From positions 8,771,261 through 8,835,260 of the forward strand of contig NC_019866.2 of the NCBI RefSeq assembly GCF_002234675.1: 64,000 nucleotides of DNA. Direction: 5' to 3'. Numbering within the stretch: the stretch's first letter is position 1; every line of letters starts with the position of its first letter. Origin of the DNA: Oryzias latipes (Eukaryota > Chordata > Actinopteri > Beloniformes > Adrianichthyidae). The notes under the pieces were generated by a model. It was not told the DNA's origin. It was given only the letters and a program-made list of their open reading frames with translations, and made no database searches. The position numbers were made by a program, and so were the translations under genes. Positions 47,900-59,899 of this stretch are shown here, piece after piece.

Positions 47900-49300
47900 A
47901 TGAATTTTTCCTTTACAAAGAGAAGAACCACACAGGAGATGAGAACTTTTGCTAGACTTCTTTAGAAGGAGAATCAGTGTGTGACAGCGCGAATTGTCAC
48001 AGAGGAGTTCTGCCTTCCTAGTGCATGGAGCCTCTTTTTATTGAAAACTGAAGGTTGCCAGGTTGCTCAGATCGCTGAGTCCTCTAGCCTATAAGGGTTA
48101 GAGTCCCGAAAAGGCCTAGAATTCTTAAAGAAACTTAAAAGTGTCAAAAAAAATGTTTTTGTGTGTGTGAATGAAAGTGCATGTGTGTCAGATAAATACA
48201 TCTGGGCAGTAAAGAAAAACACAATTAGAAATAACCAACCACAACAAGAGGAAAGCAAGTGTGACAGAAAAAGTCCACCACCCTTCTCTTCTCAAATTGT
48301 CTGCTTCTCCCAGTGCTCCTTTTATTAAGAATTCAAGTAGGAGGTTACAATTTCCAAACAAAGAAAAATGTAAATTAGGGGGTGTCGTATAGTGAACTAT
48401 TTGGGAGGATTCTCAGTTCAAACAGTATTCCTTATTAGCTAAGGACAGTGTGTCGTAAAACCCCCTCATCCTAGCTGGGGAGGAGAAACAGATTAACAAA
48501 CACAGAACTGTTTTCTAAAAAGGTAAAAAGGCCAATCTAAGTTAACATTTAAACATACATTTAACCAAATACATTTAAACAATGATAATAATAAAAAAAT
48601 TTCTTTCACAATGTGTAAATGGAGTGAACTTGTTCGAAGCAGCAGGCAGCTGGAAACCTTGCGGTGTTAACACAAGGCTGCTGATCAGTTAAAATAGAAC
48701 TAGCTTCATCTTATTAGGCTTTAGATTACTGCTGGGAGGACCCTACAACGTGTGACCGGATCAGACAATCAGTCTGTCCTAGAATCTTGTTGCACAGAGA
48801 GTGAAATTCGGTCTAGAGAGGCATTCTCTGTTGGTTCTGATCACACTCTGTGACTAAAATAAATAAATACATAATGGGGAATTCGGACAGAAAACTAGAA
48901 TTAACAGGGGATCCAAAATCCATGGAGAGAGCTCATCCAGGTTCAACTAAATTGTTGAGAAAATGGGATAAAAACTACAGTTTTAAGGGAATCTTGGAGT
49001 ACAGTCATGTACTGAATTAGTTCAACGGTTACAAATAAAAAAAAAAAAATGACCAAAAATATTGAAGAATTAACTTGTGCAAAGCTGTGGTTAAATGAAG
49101 CAACAAAAAGAAAGAATGCCATTTAGAAAAAAAGGTCTATTTAATTTTATACAGATTTCACATCTGACACTGAAGCAAACCCGATAATAAACTCAAAAGG
49201 GGCTACGGGAAACAACTGAAACACCTGCCTAAAATGTAAATGTCCAAACCATTAAAAAATTACACTAAATTAAACTTGCAAACATTTGTGAACACAGGAG
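47900..49300. other. Spacer without recognisable gene
   Basis: AT-rich sequence with several repeat-like stretches but no coding exon, RNA gene or complete transposon that I can support. Confidence 0.4.
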
Positions 49301-49329
49301 TTTGGAATTAACCTCCCTTTCTCTCCTTA

Positions 49330-50498
49330 AACTTCACCAGGCCATCAATGTCAGGATTCAAATCCTGTGCAGCAACACATTTACTGTCATTCAAGTGTGC
49401 AAAACACAGTGGGAACACCTGTCTACATCCTGACCTTTAATGGGGCGCCATCAGTGACCAAACTGACATCTCGTGACCAGTTTACTCCAACATCGTCCAG
49501 CACAGTAACTAGAGAGCTGACTATGTCATCAGCTGTTGTTGTGTCCAACAACTCCAGAAACTTCGCTGTGATGGTCTCTTTAACACCTCTAATAAATATG
49601 CACAGCTGTATATATCTGTGATGTCTGTGCTTTCATCAATAGCAACTGAAAATGCAATAAATGACTGGATTCCTTCATTTGGCGCCCAAGTCTCCTCAGA
49701 GATGTTGGATCTGTAATCGTGATCCTTGACAGACTTTTGCTAGCAAAGGTCGACTGCTTTTTGGGATAAAACCTTTCTGTAGCCTTCAGCATCTTTTAAC
49801 AAGTTTACCATCTAAAAATGGTTAGGATGTTTGCACCAACTTGTTTGCAATAAGGTAACAAGGTGTCACTGCTCCATCTCTGACATCACAGCTTCAGTAA
49901 ATGCAGACAGTTATTTATCAGTCCAGCTAAGAGTTGATAAATCTTATTTTTTCTTAACTGCAAATGGTGTATCTTTTCTATAAGGTGAGTCTCATTGTGG
50001 TGCTGAAAGTTATATTCTCTGAGCACTGTGACCTTTTGATGACATACCAAGCATGCAGGTTTTGAATTCAGCTCTGTGAACAAATAAAACTGTAAATTTT
50101 TCCCAGAAAGCTCAGGACTTCACTTCAACCTTTTTTTTTTTTTGCCAACATTTTGGTCATTAGGGTGTCACTACTGATCATTCTTATAGCAACGTAACAT
50201 TGGTGAGGCTCACAGGGAACCAAACTATTGCCTACCCAGACGCAGAGCTGTTAGGCTTTGCTTTTGTCACATGCAGAGATATGCTGTTTCTCCTGTTCTG
50301 CTTTTCCTTTGCTCCCCCTAGTGGCGGAATTGCACATTTCGATTACTTCTTTAAAAACTCATAATTCGCCACAGGAATGGACTAAAAACGTGCTTTCTTT
50401 TTTAAACATACTTTTAATTTTTACTCTTCATGTCTATGCCAGACTAAAGCACCTGGCGGGCCGGATACGGCCCGCGGGCCCCATGGTTGACACCCCTG
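49330..50498 (-). pseudogene. hAT-type transposon relic
   Basis: The minus strand from about 49760 to 49400 encodes, across shifting frames, a block resembling hAT-type transposases (A-I-D-E-S-T-D-I near 49640). The right end (50447-50498) is a GC-rich hAT-like terminus ending gttgacacccctg. The matching left terminus was not found. The element is fragmentary. Confidence 0.6.
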
Positions 50499-50992
50499 GT
50501 TTAGAGGAAGTGGCGACAGAGGGTCAGAGCAAGATGATGATGGATGTTGGATATGTAGACTGAGAGATCATTGGGTGTGAGATTGTGATGGAAGGCAGAA
50601 ATCAGACTGACTAGATGGTAGAAAAAAAAGAAAAGATTATGAATCTGAACAAGAAATTCAACCAGTTAGTGATGAATATTTAGATCTCAATTTTATATTC
50701 ACTCATATCCAACCAATTTTAATTAATTCCTTCACTCATGCCATTATTGAAAAAGCATAATACGATATGATGACCTGTTGTCACGTTGTTTAGATATTTG
50801 TCCTTACATATATTTAGTACTTTGTATCTTATTCTTAGTATTATTAGAAATACATTGTGGTGGTTCCTCAGCTTGTTGTCAGGAATTGCATTAAAAATAT
50901 ACAGTTTCAATCCCTTGTACCTTGGTATATTTGTCTAAATATTTTGTAAGAATGTTCTATTTTGCCAGTCATATTAGATAAAATATTTGGAA

Positions 50993-51640
50993 GCACCTGC
51001 TGTGGTCCATGCTGATAAAGATGTCCCACAGCCATCTACCTCAGTCATTCAGAAGGAGACGAAGACCACTTCAGAACTTGTTTTAGAGTAGGATGCAGAG
51101 CCAAACATTCGCACAGACGCTGAAGGGCCATTTGCATCTTCTCCACAATGGCAAGAAACATCAGGTTTGCACATTATTGTAAATTACAAGGTGATATGGT
51201 ATATATTTTCATAGTCAGTCAAAGTGTGTACATAATTTCATAAAATGTATGACAGTCCATATTGCCTCAACAAATTACGTAAACACTTATTTATTCACAA
51301 AATATGTGCCTTTTTTAGGATTACAAACACAAAAACATCTCCATCCAGCAGCTTCAGTGGATGAAGAACTGTCCACTGACCCAGCTAACTGGCCCTTATC
51401 CATCACTGGCAGGAATCGAACACATCTGGTTTGCAGAGAACCAATTGAGGAGCTATCCACATTTGTTTTTCCCAGGAATGACAATGATGGAAGAAGCTGC
51501 TATCACCAGTACTTTAAATAAACTTTGGTTAGTGGAGAAGTGCTGAAAATAACATGGTTGGTGTACTCGGAAAAATATGTTCGGCTCTTGTGATTTTTGC
51601 TTCAAACCTTTTTACCAAAATAAAAAATTAGTTTAACAAA
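50993..51640 (+). pseudogene. TTF/ZMYM-type zinc finger (hAT-related) fragment
   Basis: Two coding-like blocks (50993-51164 and 51321-51640) resemble the N-terminal part of TTF-domain hAT-derived proteins: DPANWPLSI, then GRSCYHQYF near 51500, and a W-L-V-Y-S segment near 51565. Stops break the frame at 51519 and 51590. An AT-rich stretch separates the blocks. The host-gene or transposon origin is not resolved. Confidence 0.5.
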
Positions 51641-52285
51641 CCCTGGATTTAATGACTGGTGGCATGCCAGTTCTTTGATCATCTCACATGACAATAGCTC
51701 GGATCATAACCACTGCATGAAAACGTAGAAAGAACTAGTTGTAAGAATAAAAAAGCTTAAGCTTAGCAAAATATTCCTAAGATCATTTATGGCTCAATAT
51801 CAGCTATCTGGTTTAGTAGTGTTATGTATAAACCACACCATTGCTGAGAAACTAACATGAGGATTTGATTGATGACTTTGCCTGCATTAAGGCACATTTT
51901 TGGTTTGCTACTAAGAGAAGCAGACCAATTTTAATTCAATTTTATTTATCTAACCCAATATTACAACAATAGTTGTCTCAATGGGCTTCAAGCTTTAAAT
52001 TGGACTAGTTGGATGTAATTTTTTTTAATCTTATAATGAGGTCATTTTAAACCTCAAGCAAACATGCGTGATGTTATACTTGAAAGAGTTATAGAACATT
52101 CCTACAAGCTTTAAGAATTTACAAGCATCTAGTTGCACTTTTGATCATTTTTATTTGTTGAATATTTGAACAATAAAGTAACCATAATAAGCAATTGTAC
52201 ATTTCAGTGTCGTATTTGGGGAGCAGCGAGGGGCGCAACTGGTGTGGCTCACCCAGGGCGTCATTTCATCCAGAACCACCACTCG

Positions 52286-52405
52286 TCATAAAATATGAAC
52301 CAACTATTGATTTGTCCTCAAAAATTGTCTTTTTAAAAAACAGGTTGCTAACTAAAAATTATTTCTGTGTCATGTTGGTTTGTTCATGAATTTTAAACAT
52401 TCTCA
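52286..52405 (+). pseudogene. Orphan MYH 3' UTR flank, D1
   Basis: From cataaaatatgaacc onward it follows the gene B 3' UTR and flank (17008-17130). No MYH exon stands before it. The AATAAA is lost (tttttaaaaaacag). It reads as the tail end of a deleted MYH copy. Confidence 0.8.
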
Positions 52406-52674
52406 TCTTGGTGTGCTTATAAACAGAAAAACGTATTAAATTTAGTCAACATTTAGATTATAATACGTTGCATTTATGTAAGTACTTCAGCCAGACATTG
52501 CATCTAAAATAATTTAATGTAAAAATGTCTGCATGAAAATGTTTGCAATTTTACTTATCATACTGGTGGTGTAACTGCTTTACCAGACATGTATATTTAA
52601 TGTTGCATCACAAAAATCAACATTTGAACTCAGAAGTATCTAATAAAAACAAAAACACAGAGATGTTTTCCTCA

Positions 52675-53187
52675 ATAACTTTTATTCAGTAAAATAGCAA
52701 ATAAAAATCAGGAATGTGACAGATGTTTTCCATTAGACCAGTTCCCAAAAAAATTCTAAAACTTTGGAGAAATACCCTGGGATAGTTTCTTGAGAACAAG
52801 AGATAGGATATATTGTTAACAATTTTCCAAACTGCATATTTGACCAAGATCCTTAATTTAAGTTGTCATAAATGTTTTTTTAAAAGAGTGGCATGCAATT
52901 TTTCATTTAATTTTTCATTTCATTTATATTAACTGTTAAAGTTACAACAAATGAGGCAGATATTTTAAATATGTTTGTGTGTTATGCTGTGTCACAGTTA
53001 ACTGAGCACGCCACATTACATCCCCCAAGGTGAAAAACATTTTGGAGCTGTCAGCAGGCAACAATTTTACTACAAGACAAACTGCACCAAAAAACAACAA
53101 AACAATGTAGGGTCACTTAAAGTCTTCAAACACTTACTTTTCAGGCACTAAAGACCTCTAACTCATGACGTTGTTATAGGACTGCAT
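52675..53187 (-). ncRNA. Putative antisense spliced transcript, D1 copy
   Basis: The minus-strand exon 53187-53138 keeps the acceptor (actccatagcag) and donor (gtaagtg). The second exon begins near 52788 after ttgttctcaag and reaches AATAAA (complement of 52681-52686). The small open frame stops earlier than in D0 and D2. Confidence 0.3.
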
Positions 53188-54372
53188 CTGCTATGGAGTA
53201 AAAGAGGATGTAAAGATGTGTTAAAAACTGAGTCAACACAGTCCTTAAAAAATGAGCCAACTACGAGGGCTCACAGACCCCTTTCAAATGCTGTGGAAGA
53301 TCATCCGTCATCATTTTATATCCCTGATACATAAAGCAACACTGGTTGATACTGTTCTTCTTTTGATTATGAAGTATACCCTCCCCAAGTCTGAAAAATG
53401 TAGATGGTCATCAAATAAATTCAACAGGCAGCTGCAAAACATGATATCTCCCCCACAGCACTGCTCATTCCTGCTCAAAAGGTTAAGAGGACTGGTGTCT
53501 TGTTTCTGTAAATGCAAGCTAATTCTTCTAGTAAACAACATTACAGACATATTTGAGGCACTCTACTTTCCACTGCTTTTTTTTCTCTTTCTATATATAT
53601 ATATGTATATATATTCATATACTTATAGCCTGTATAAAAACATAAAGAAATGCTTTACAAATGTTGTTCCAAAACAAATTTTTAAAGAAAACAATTGAGA
53701 ATCCAGGATTTTTAGCTCTTTTTTTGACAGACTTCACTCTTTCACCTATTATTTTTAAGAGCTGCACTTTCATATTTTACTCTATATCTTAGCTTTGAAG
53801 TCAACAAGTATTCAGCTTGGAGGGTAGCCAAATATGCATATTTTAACATAGGCTATTTTAATCATGTATCCAAAAGTTTTTGTACTTACACCAAATATAC
53901 CTCATTAAGAGATGTTGGGGAGTCATAAAAGCCCATTTTCTATATGACTAATGACATATATATATATAATTTGCCTCTGGTGGATGGCTGGCGCCAGTGT
54001 TCGGCAGCAGCAGAGCAGCAATCAGTGAAGCACTTTGGGCCTTCGCGGGAAGTAGAAAGGCCCTATACAAGTATTTGCTATTTACCATTTACCAAATCAC
54101 TTATAATAATAGGTTTTATTCAAAGGTGTGTTTTATGTCAACTTTTGAATTCCAATTATAAAATTATGTAAATCTTGTAAACATTTCAACATGACCTTCA
54201 AAACCTTAACCCTCTCTCCAATAGTAACAAGACTGTAAATATACTCTATATTTAAGAGTAATATCTATATTTAATGTGCCACCACAACAATGTCATCAAT
54301 TACATTGTGCTTGTTGGTCAACAAAATTCTCATCCCGAGTTATGTTTCACCATTCTGAAATGGAGGAAGAAC

Positions 54373-55028
54373 AGATTATAGGTTTCAAAGAGATAAGCAT
54401 GAGTTATAAACATAAAATTACAGTTGCGCGATGGCCCCTGTCCTTCATTTAGTAGTCTTTGTCAGGATTAGATGTACTGTAAAAACTGTAAAACCAGTTT
54501 ATCTGACTTTTTTGGTGCCAGAAATAAACACAGTGACACTCTCAGGCAGCACACTGAACTGATAGCATCTGACGATACCCACAGAATTCTATGTGGTGAA
54601 AATGAAGCCTAAAGTGGTTTCGGCATGTCACCGCCACCAAACTCAAATACCTTCAGAAAATGGACAGGACAGGGTAAAATTATAGTTTTAATGAGTCAAC
54701 CCACGGGTCCTGGGTCCTTGCCCTTGATATCAGGAATAGACTGTGGATGCTTGGTATGACACCGACCGGGATCAAGGCCAAAAACAAACCAGAACTAATA
54801 AAAGTAGAGCTAAATAAACTGAAAAGTAATAAGAAAGGAAATTACATTGACTAACCAATAGCACTGAGTTTCTTTGCCCCAATGGAGATCAAAGTGCACT
54901 GATGTCAGAGTCTTTTCCTGCTGCAACAGACAAACTACACCATGAAACAGTAAAGCATACTATTAGAGTTACTAAAGTCTCACATCACTGGTCAATAAGA
55001 AGCTAGTAGGAAATGTATACAAATGCTG
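54373..55028. other. D1-only stretch before the gypsy LTR
   Basis: D0 lacks this sequence: it joins the ggaagaaca motif directly to internal LTR sequence at about 28706. No gene or known repeat was recognised in it. Confidence 0.4.
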
Positions 55029-56621
55029 TTATGGGTTGCCCCTTGGAGATGTTTTAAAGTTCTGTTTTTGCAGGTTTAGCTGTGGTCTCTCCCAAAATGG
55101 TCCCATTTGCCTGCAATTATCTTGTCTAACTTCGTTTTTTAAGGGTTGCATATTCTGTGTTTGGTGTTGAAGCGTCTTCTATGCTGTTGCTTTGTTTGGC
55201 ATTTTGATTAAATCCTTGAAACCTTCTGGACTTTGATACCCTGATTGATTCTGGTTCTGATGACAACCTGATTTCACAAGACGTGGTGAACAAACTCTCT
55301 GTTGAGCCTTTAACTACAATTTTGCTAATTCATGCATTTAACGGTTCAGTCACACACTGGTTTTCTGCACACATTGTAAATATGAATGTGACTGTGTCAG
55401 GTAACCACAATCAACTCATATGGTTTTACATAGTGGAATCTTTGAAACCACAGGTAATATTAGGTTTTCCTTGGTTATGTTAACATCCTCCTTACATTGA
55501 CTGGGTTTCCGGACGTGTATTGTCCTGGAGTTTTTTTTGTATGATGAATTGTTTGGTTGAGGCGGCTGAGCGTTCCACTGTTAATAGACAACCTCCTCCT
55601 GAACCTCTGGACCTCAACAATGTCCCCTCTGCGTATCATGATCTGAGTGCGGTATTCAGTAAGCTTCGAGCTAAGTCTCTGCCCATTCACCGCTCCTATG
55701 ACTGTGCTATAGATCTCCTACCAGGGACTTAACCACCTACAGGTCAAATCTACCCTTTTTCTCTTCCCGAATGGGAGGCCATGGAGGAGTACCTACAGGA
55801 GAGTCTACTGGCTGGAATAATCTATTTCTCTTCCTCTCCGGCAGGGGCAAGCAGGGCAAGCTTCTTCGTAAGCAAGCAGAATAGGGGTCCACTGCCTTGT
55901 ATTGATTACAGGGGGGTTGAATAACATCACTGTCCAGAAAACTTATCCCCTCCCTAGGGACCCTGATCTTCACCAAACTGGACCTGCGGAGTGTATACCA
56001 TCTGGTTCACATACAGGAGGGGTATGACTGGAAGACCACATTTAACATCCCAGTGGTCATTTCGAGTATCTGGTTTCTGGCCTTTTGGTCTCACAAGTGC
56101 TGCTGCAATGTTTCAGAGTCTAATCAATGACCTTCCTTATATGATGTATGATAAACAAATTTGTGTTTTTGTACCTTGATGACATTTTGATATTCTACCC
56201 AGATCTCGACACCCACGTGCAGCACATCAGAGCCATTTTACACAGCCTTCTCAAGACCAGCTGTACTACCCAAAAAATGCAAGTTCCACGCCACTCAGAC
56301 CAAGTTTCTTGTCCACGTGATTACCCCTGGGACAATGCAAATGGTTAAGGTTAAAGCCGTTCTTGCGTGGCCTGTCCCTTCTGGATGTTAACAGTTAAAG
56401 CGCATCCTGGGGTTTGCAAATTTCGACAGGCATTTCATGCGAGGCTTCAATGGCATGGTTGCACCCTTTCACAGACTCACCTTGGCTAAGGTATGTTTTG
56501 TCTGGGTTGAGGGAGCAAATAAGGCGTTTACTGAGGTGAATTGACGTTTTTCTGCAGCTCCTATCCTGACTCGGCCTGACTTCTCCAAACAGTTCATTGT
56601 GGAGGTGGATGCGTCTGAGTA
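55029..56621 (+). mobile_element. gypsy remnant, D1 copy
   Basis: The partial 5' LTR starts tgttatgggttgcccc at 55029 and runs to about 55225. It jumps directly to the protease region (LIDSG near 55245), so gag is deleted. Reverse transcriptase with YLDD near 56175 and RNase H follow, up to the duplication junction at 56621. Many stops are present. Confidence 0.8.
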
Positions 56622-56908
56622 AATTTTATTTATATAACCCAATATTACGACAATAGTTGTTTCAATGGGCTTCAAACTTTAAGTTGGACTAGTTGTATAT
56701 CATTTTTTTAAATCTCATAACGAGGTCATTTTAAACCTCAAGCAAACATGTATGATGTTATCCTTGAAAGAGTTATTCTTACTTTTAGAATAGAACAGTC
56801 CTACAAGCTGTAAGAATTTAGAAGCATCTAGTTGCACTTTTGATCATTTTAATTTGTTAAATGTTTGAACAATAAAGAAACCATAATAAGCAATTTTACA
56901 TTTCAGTG

Positions 56909-57531
56909 ATTCAAAAAGGTTCATTGTGTCTATAAATTATACTGCGTACTTAAATTATTTTTTATCAGACACTGGTTTGTTTGTTTTTTATAAAACGTAC
57001 CGACATGTTTCAGTGGAATACATTCCGCCTTCGTCAGGGTCGTTATCATCTGGTGGTGTGTGACGTCTTTAAAAACAGATGATTGTGACCGAGGCGGAGT
57101 CACCTGTCAAACTTTGACAAGTGACTCCGCCCCTTGATGTCCGTTTTTGCTGGAGGATGTTGCTCCAGGTGTGGAAGAGCAGGAAGGCCCCCTCATCCCG
57201 GTTTATGGAAGTGTGGGCTCGCTTTTGGATCTCCACCGCCTCCATGATCCATCTGTGGAATCTGTTGTATCAGTGTGGAGGACTTTGGCCTTTTCCCAGT
57301 CCATGATGTGGTTTTCTTGTTTGCAGTGGTCCGTTATGGCTGATTTCATGTTTTCTTGTACTGCCGGTTGTCGTCTTGCTCTTGTTACTATTTTATTTGT
57401 TTCCTTTTCGCACTTTTCCTTTTCCCACCCTAACGAAGGCGGAAGGTATTCCACCGAAACGAAACATGTCGGTACCTTTTATAAAAAACAAACAAACCAG
57501 TGTCTCTTAAAAAATAATTTAAGCACGCTAT
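56909..57531 (-). mobile_element. Penelope-like element fragment
   Basis: It is flanked by an 11-bp duplication (acatttcagtg at 56898-56908 and 57532-57542). D1 carries the empty site (one copy at 52199-52209). The minus strand, 57454-57203 and onward, encodes a GIY-YIG endonuclease C-terminal region of Penelope-like retroelements (SAITDHCKQENHIMDW). Inverted copies of an accgacatgtttc motif at both ends (56999 and 57463 regions) recall the inverted terminal structures of this class. Only the 3' part of the ORF is present. Confidence 0.8.
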
Positions 57532-57617
57532 ACATTTCAGTGTCGTAATTGGGGAGCACCGAGGGGCGCTACTGGTGTGGCTCACCCAGGGAGTCATTTG
57601 TGCCAGAACCGCCACTG

Positions 57618-57880
57618 GTCATAAAATATGAACCAACTATTGATTTGTCCTCAAACATTGACTTTTTAATAGACAGGTAGCTAACAAACAATTATTTCTG
57701 TGTCATTTTTTTTGTTCATGATTTTTAAACATTCTCTTTCTTAAAAAAATAGATCTTTAGTCAAGATTATGTTTTTTCATAAAAAAACACAACTTCCAGC
57801 TCCAGGACAAGGTCCCCCCTTGACAAAAATTGACTTCTGCACAACTTTTTTGGTTGAAACAATTTCACACCTAATATCTT
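57618..57880 (+). pseudogene. Orphan MYH 3' UTR flank, D2
   Basis: Follows the gene B 3' UTR and flank (17008-17250) for about 260 bases up to atatcttg, with no coding exon before it. At its end, where gene B's copy has the Tc1 insertion, this copy continues into a GGAT microsatellite and the LINE end. It therefore shows the pre-insertion arrangement. Confidence 0.85.
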
Positions 57881-57939
57881 GGATGGATGGATGGATGGAT
57901 GGATGGATGGATGGATGAATGGATAGATGGATGGATGGA
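57881..57939. repeat. (GGAT)n microsatellite
   Basis: About 59 bases of ggat repeats with few interruptions. It occupies the position of the GATA/GACA repeat in D0. Confidence 0.95.
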
Positions 57940-58344
57940 ACAAAAGATAAAATACGTTTACAAATACGTTGACATGGATGGAGTCTTTAATAGCCCCTTA
58001 AGAAATTTCAATCCCCATCCGGATATGTTGCTGCCTGACAGTTGGCCATTCTCATTTATTAGATACCTGGTGTGCTTATAAACAGAAAAAGTATATAGAG
58101 AAAAACGTATTAAATTTAGTCAACATGTAGATTATAATACGCTGCATTTATGTAAGTATTTTAGCCACAGATTACATCTAAACTAATTTCTTATAAAAAA
58201 TGACTGCATGAAAATGTTTGCAATTTTACTTATCATACTGGTGGTGTAACTGCTTTACCAGACATGTATATTTAATGTTGCATCCCGAAAATCAACATTT
58301 GAACTCAGAAATATCTAATAAAAAAAACACAGAGATGTTTTCCT

Positions 58345-58851
58345 CAACAAGTTTTATTCAGTGAAATAACAAATAAAAATCAGGAATGTGACAGATGTTT
58401 TCCACACGTTTTTCTTTCCATTAGACCAGTTCCCAAAAATTCTAAAACTTTGGAGAAATACCCTGGGATAGTTTCCTAAGAACAAGAGATAAAAGTATCC
58501 TTAAAATATATTGTTTACAATTTTCCAAACTGCATATTTGACCAAGATTTTTAAAAGAGATTAGCAGGCAGTTTTTCATTTAACATCTAAGTAAACTGTT
58601 AAAGTTAATACAGGTGAGGCAAATATTTTAATTAAGTTTGTGTGTCATGCTGTGTCACAGTTAACTGAACACGCCACTTTACATCTCCCAAGGTGAAAAA
58701 CATTTCAGAGCTATCAGCAGGCAACAATTTTACTACAAGACAAACGGCACCAAAAAAACAACAAAACAATGTAAGGTCACTTAAAGTCTTCAAACACTTA
58801 CTTTTCAGGCACTAAGGACCTCAAATTCATGAAGTTGTAACAGGACTGCAT
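58345..58851 (-). ncRNA. Putative antisense spliced transcript, D2 copy
   Basis: The minus-strand exon 58851-58802 is identical to the D0 exon and has the same acceptor and donor. The second exon begins at 58475 after cttgttcttag and reaches AATAAA (complement of 58353-58358). Confidence 0.3.
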
Positions 58852-59596
58852 CTGCCATGGAGTAAAAGAAGTAGAGCTGTGTTAAAAACTGGGGCAACAC
58901 ATTACTGGAGAAATTAGCCCAACTACGAGGGCTCACAGACCCCTTTCAAATGCTGTGGAAGATCATCCGTCATCATTTTATATCCCTGATACATAAAGCA
59001 ACACTGGCTGACACTGTCCTACTTTTGATTATGGAGTATACCCTGCCCCAGTCTGAAAAATGTAGATGGTCATCAAATAAATTCAACAGGCAGCTGCAAA
59101 ACATGATATCTCCCCCACAGCACTGCTTATTCCTGCTCAAAAGGTTAAGAGGACTGGTGTCCTGTTTCTGTAAATGCAAGCTAATTCTTCTAGTAAACAA
59201 CATTACAGACATATTTGAAGGACTCTACTTTCCTATGCTTTTTCTCTATCTCTCAATATATATATAATATATATATATATTCATATAGCCTATTTATTAA
59301 TGTAAAAGAAAATTTTTAAATGTTTTTGAAGAAAACAATTGAGAATGTATGATTTTAAGCTCATTTTTTTGACAGACTCCTTTCATCTATTATTTTAAAG
59401 AGCTGCACTTTCATTTTTTACTCTATATCTTAGCTTTGAAGTCAACAAGTATTCAGTTTGGAGGGTAGCCAAATATGCATATTTTAATGTAGACTATTTT
59501 AATCATGTATCCAAAAGTTTTTGTACTTACACCAAATATACATCATTAAGAGATGTTGGGGAGTCATAAAAGCTCATTTTCCAAATGGCTAATGAC

Positions 59597-59598
<2 letters not shown>

Positions 59599-59647
<49 letters not shown>
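59599..59647. repeat. (TA)n microsatellite
   Basis: About 49 bases of alternating TA with one TACATA interruption. Confidence 0.95.
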
Positions 59648-59899
59648 ACTTGCCTCTGGTGGAAGGTTGGCACCAGTGTTCGGCAGCAGCAGAGCTACAA
59701 TCAGTGTGTGAACGTGTGTGTGAATGGGTGAATTGGACTGTAACTGTAAAGCGCTTTGGGCCTTTGAAGAAAGTAAAAAGGCTCTATACAAGTATTTGCT
59801 GTTTACCATTTACCAAATCACTTATAATAATGTGTTTTTTATAAAAGGTGTGTTTTATGTCGACTTTTAATTTCCAATTGTAAAATTATGTAAATCTTG

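Larger units (their letters stand above)
51937..56621. repeat. Tandem segment D1
   Basis: It starts with a block (51937-52210) repeated at 56622-56912 and is followed by orphan MYH 3' flank, antisense-type exons, the conserved block and gypsy remains. D1 ends abruptly inside gypsy RNase H sequence (gcgtctgag at 56613-56621), where D2 begins. The matching D2 gypsy copy reads on at 60473. Confidence 0.85.

Noticed and set aside
53252-53698. A 148-codon plus-strand gene in D1
   Set aside because: The frame is shorter or broken in D0 and D2, ends in AT repeat sequence and matches no family I know. It is listed only as a conserved block.
57887-58081. Met-Asp-Gly-Trp repeat frame
   Set aside because: It is a translation of the GGAT microsatellite and following LINE end.
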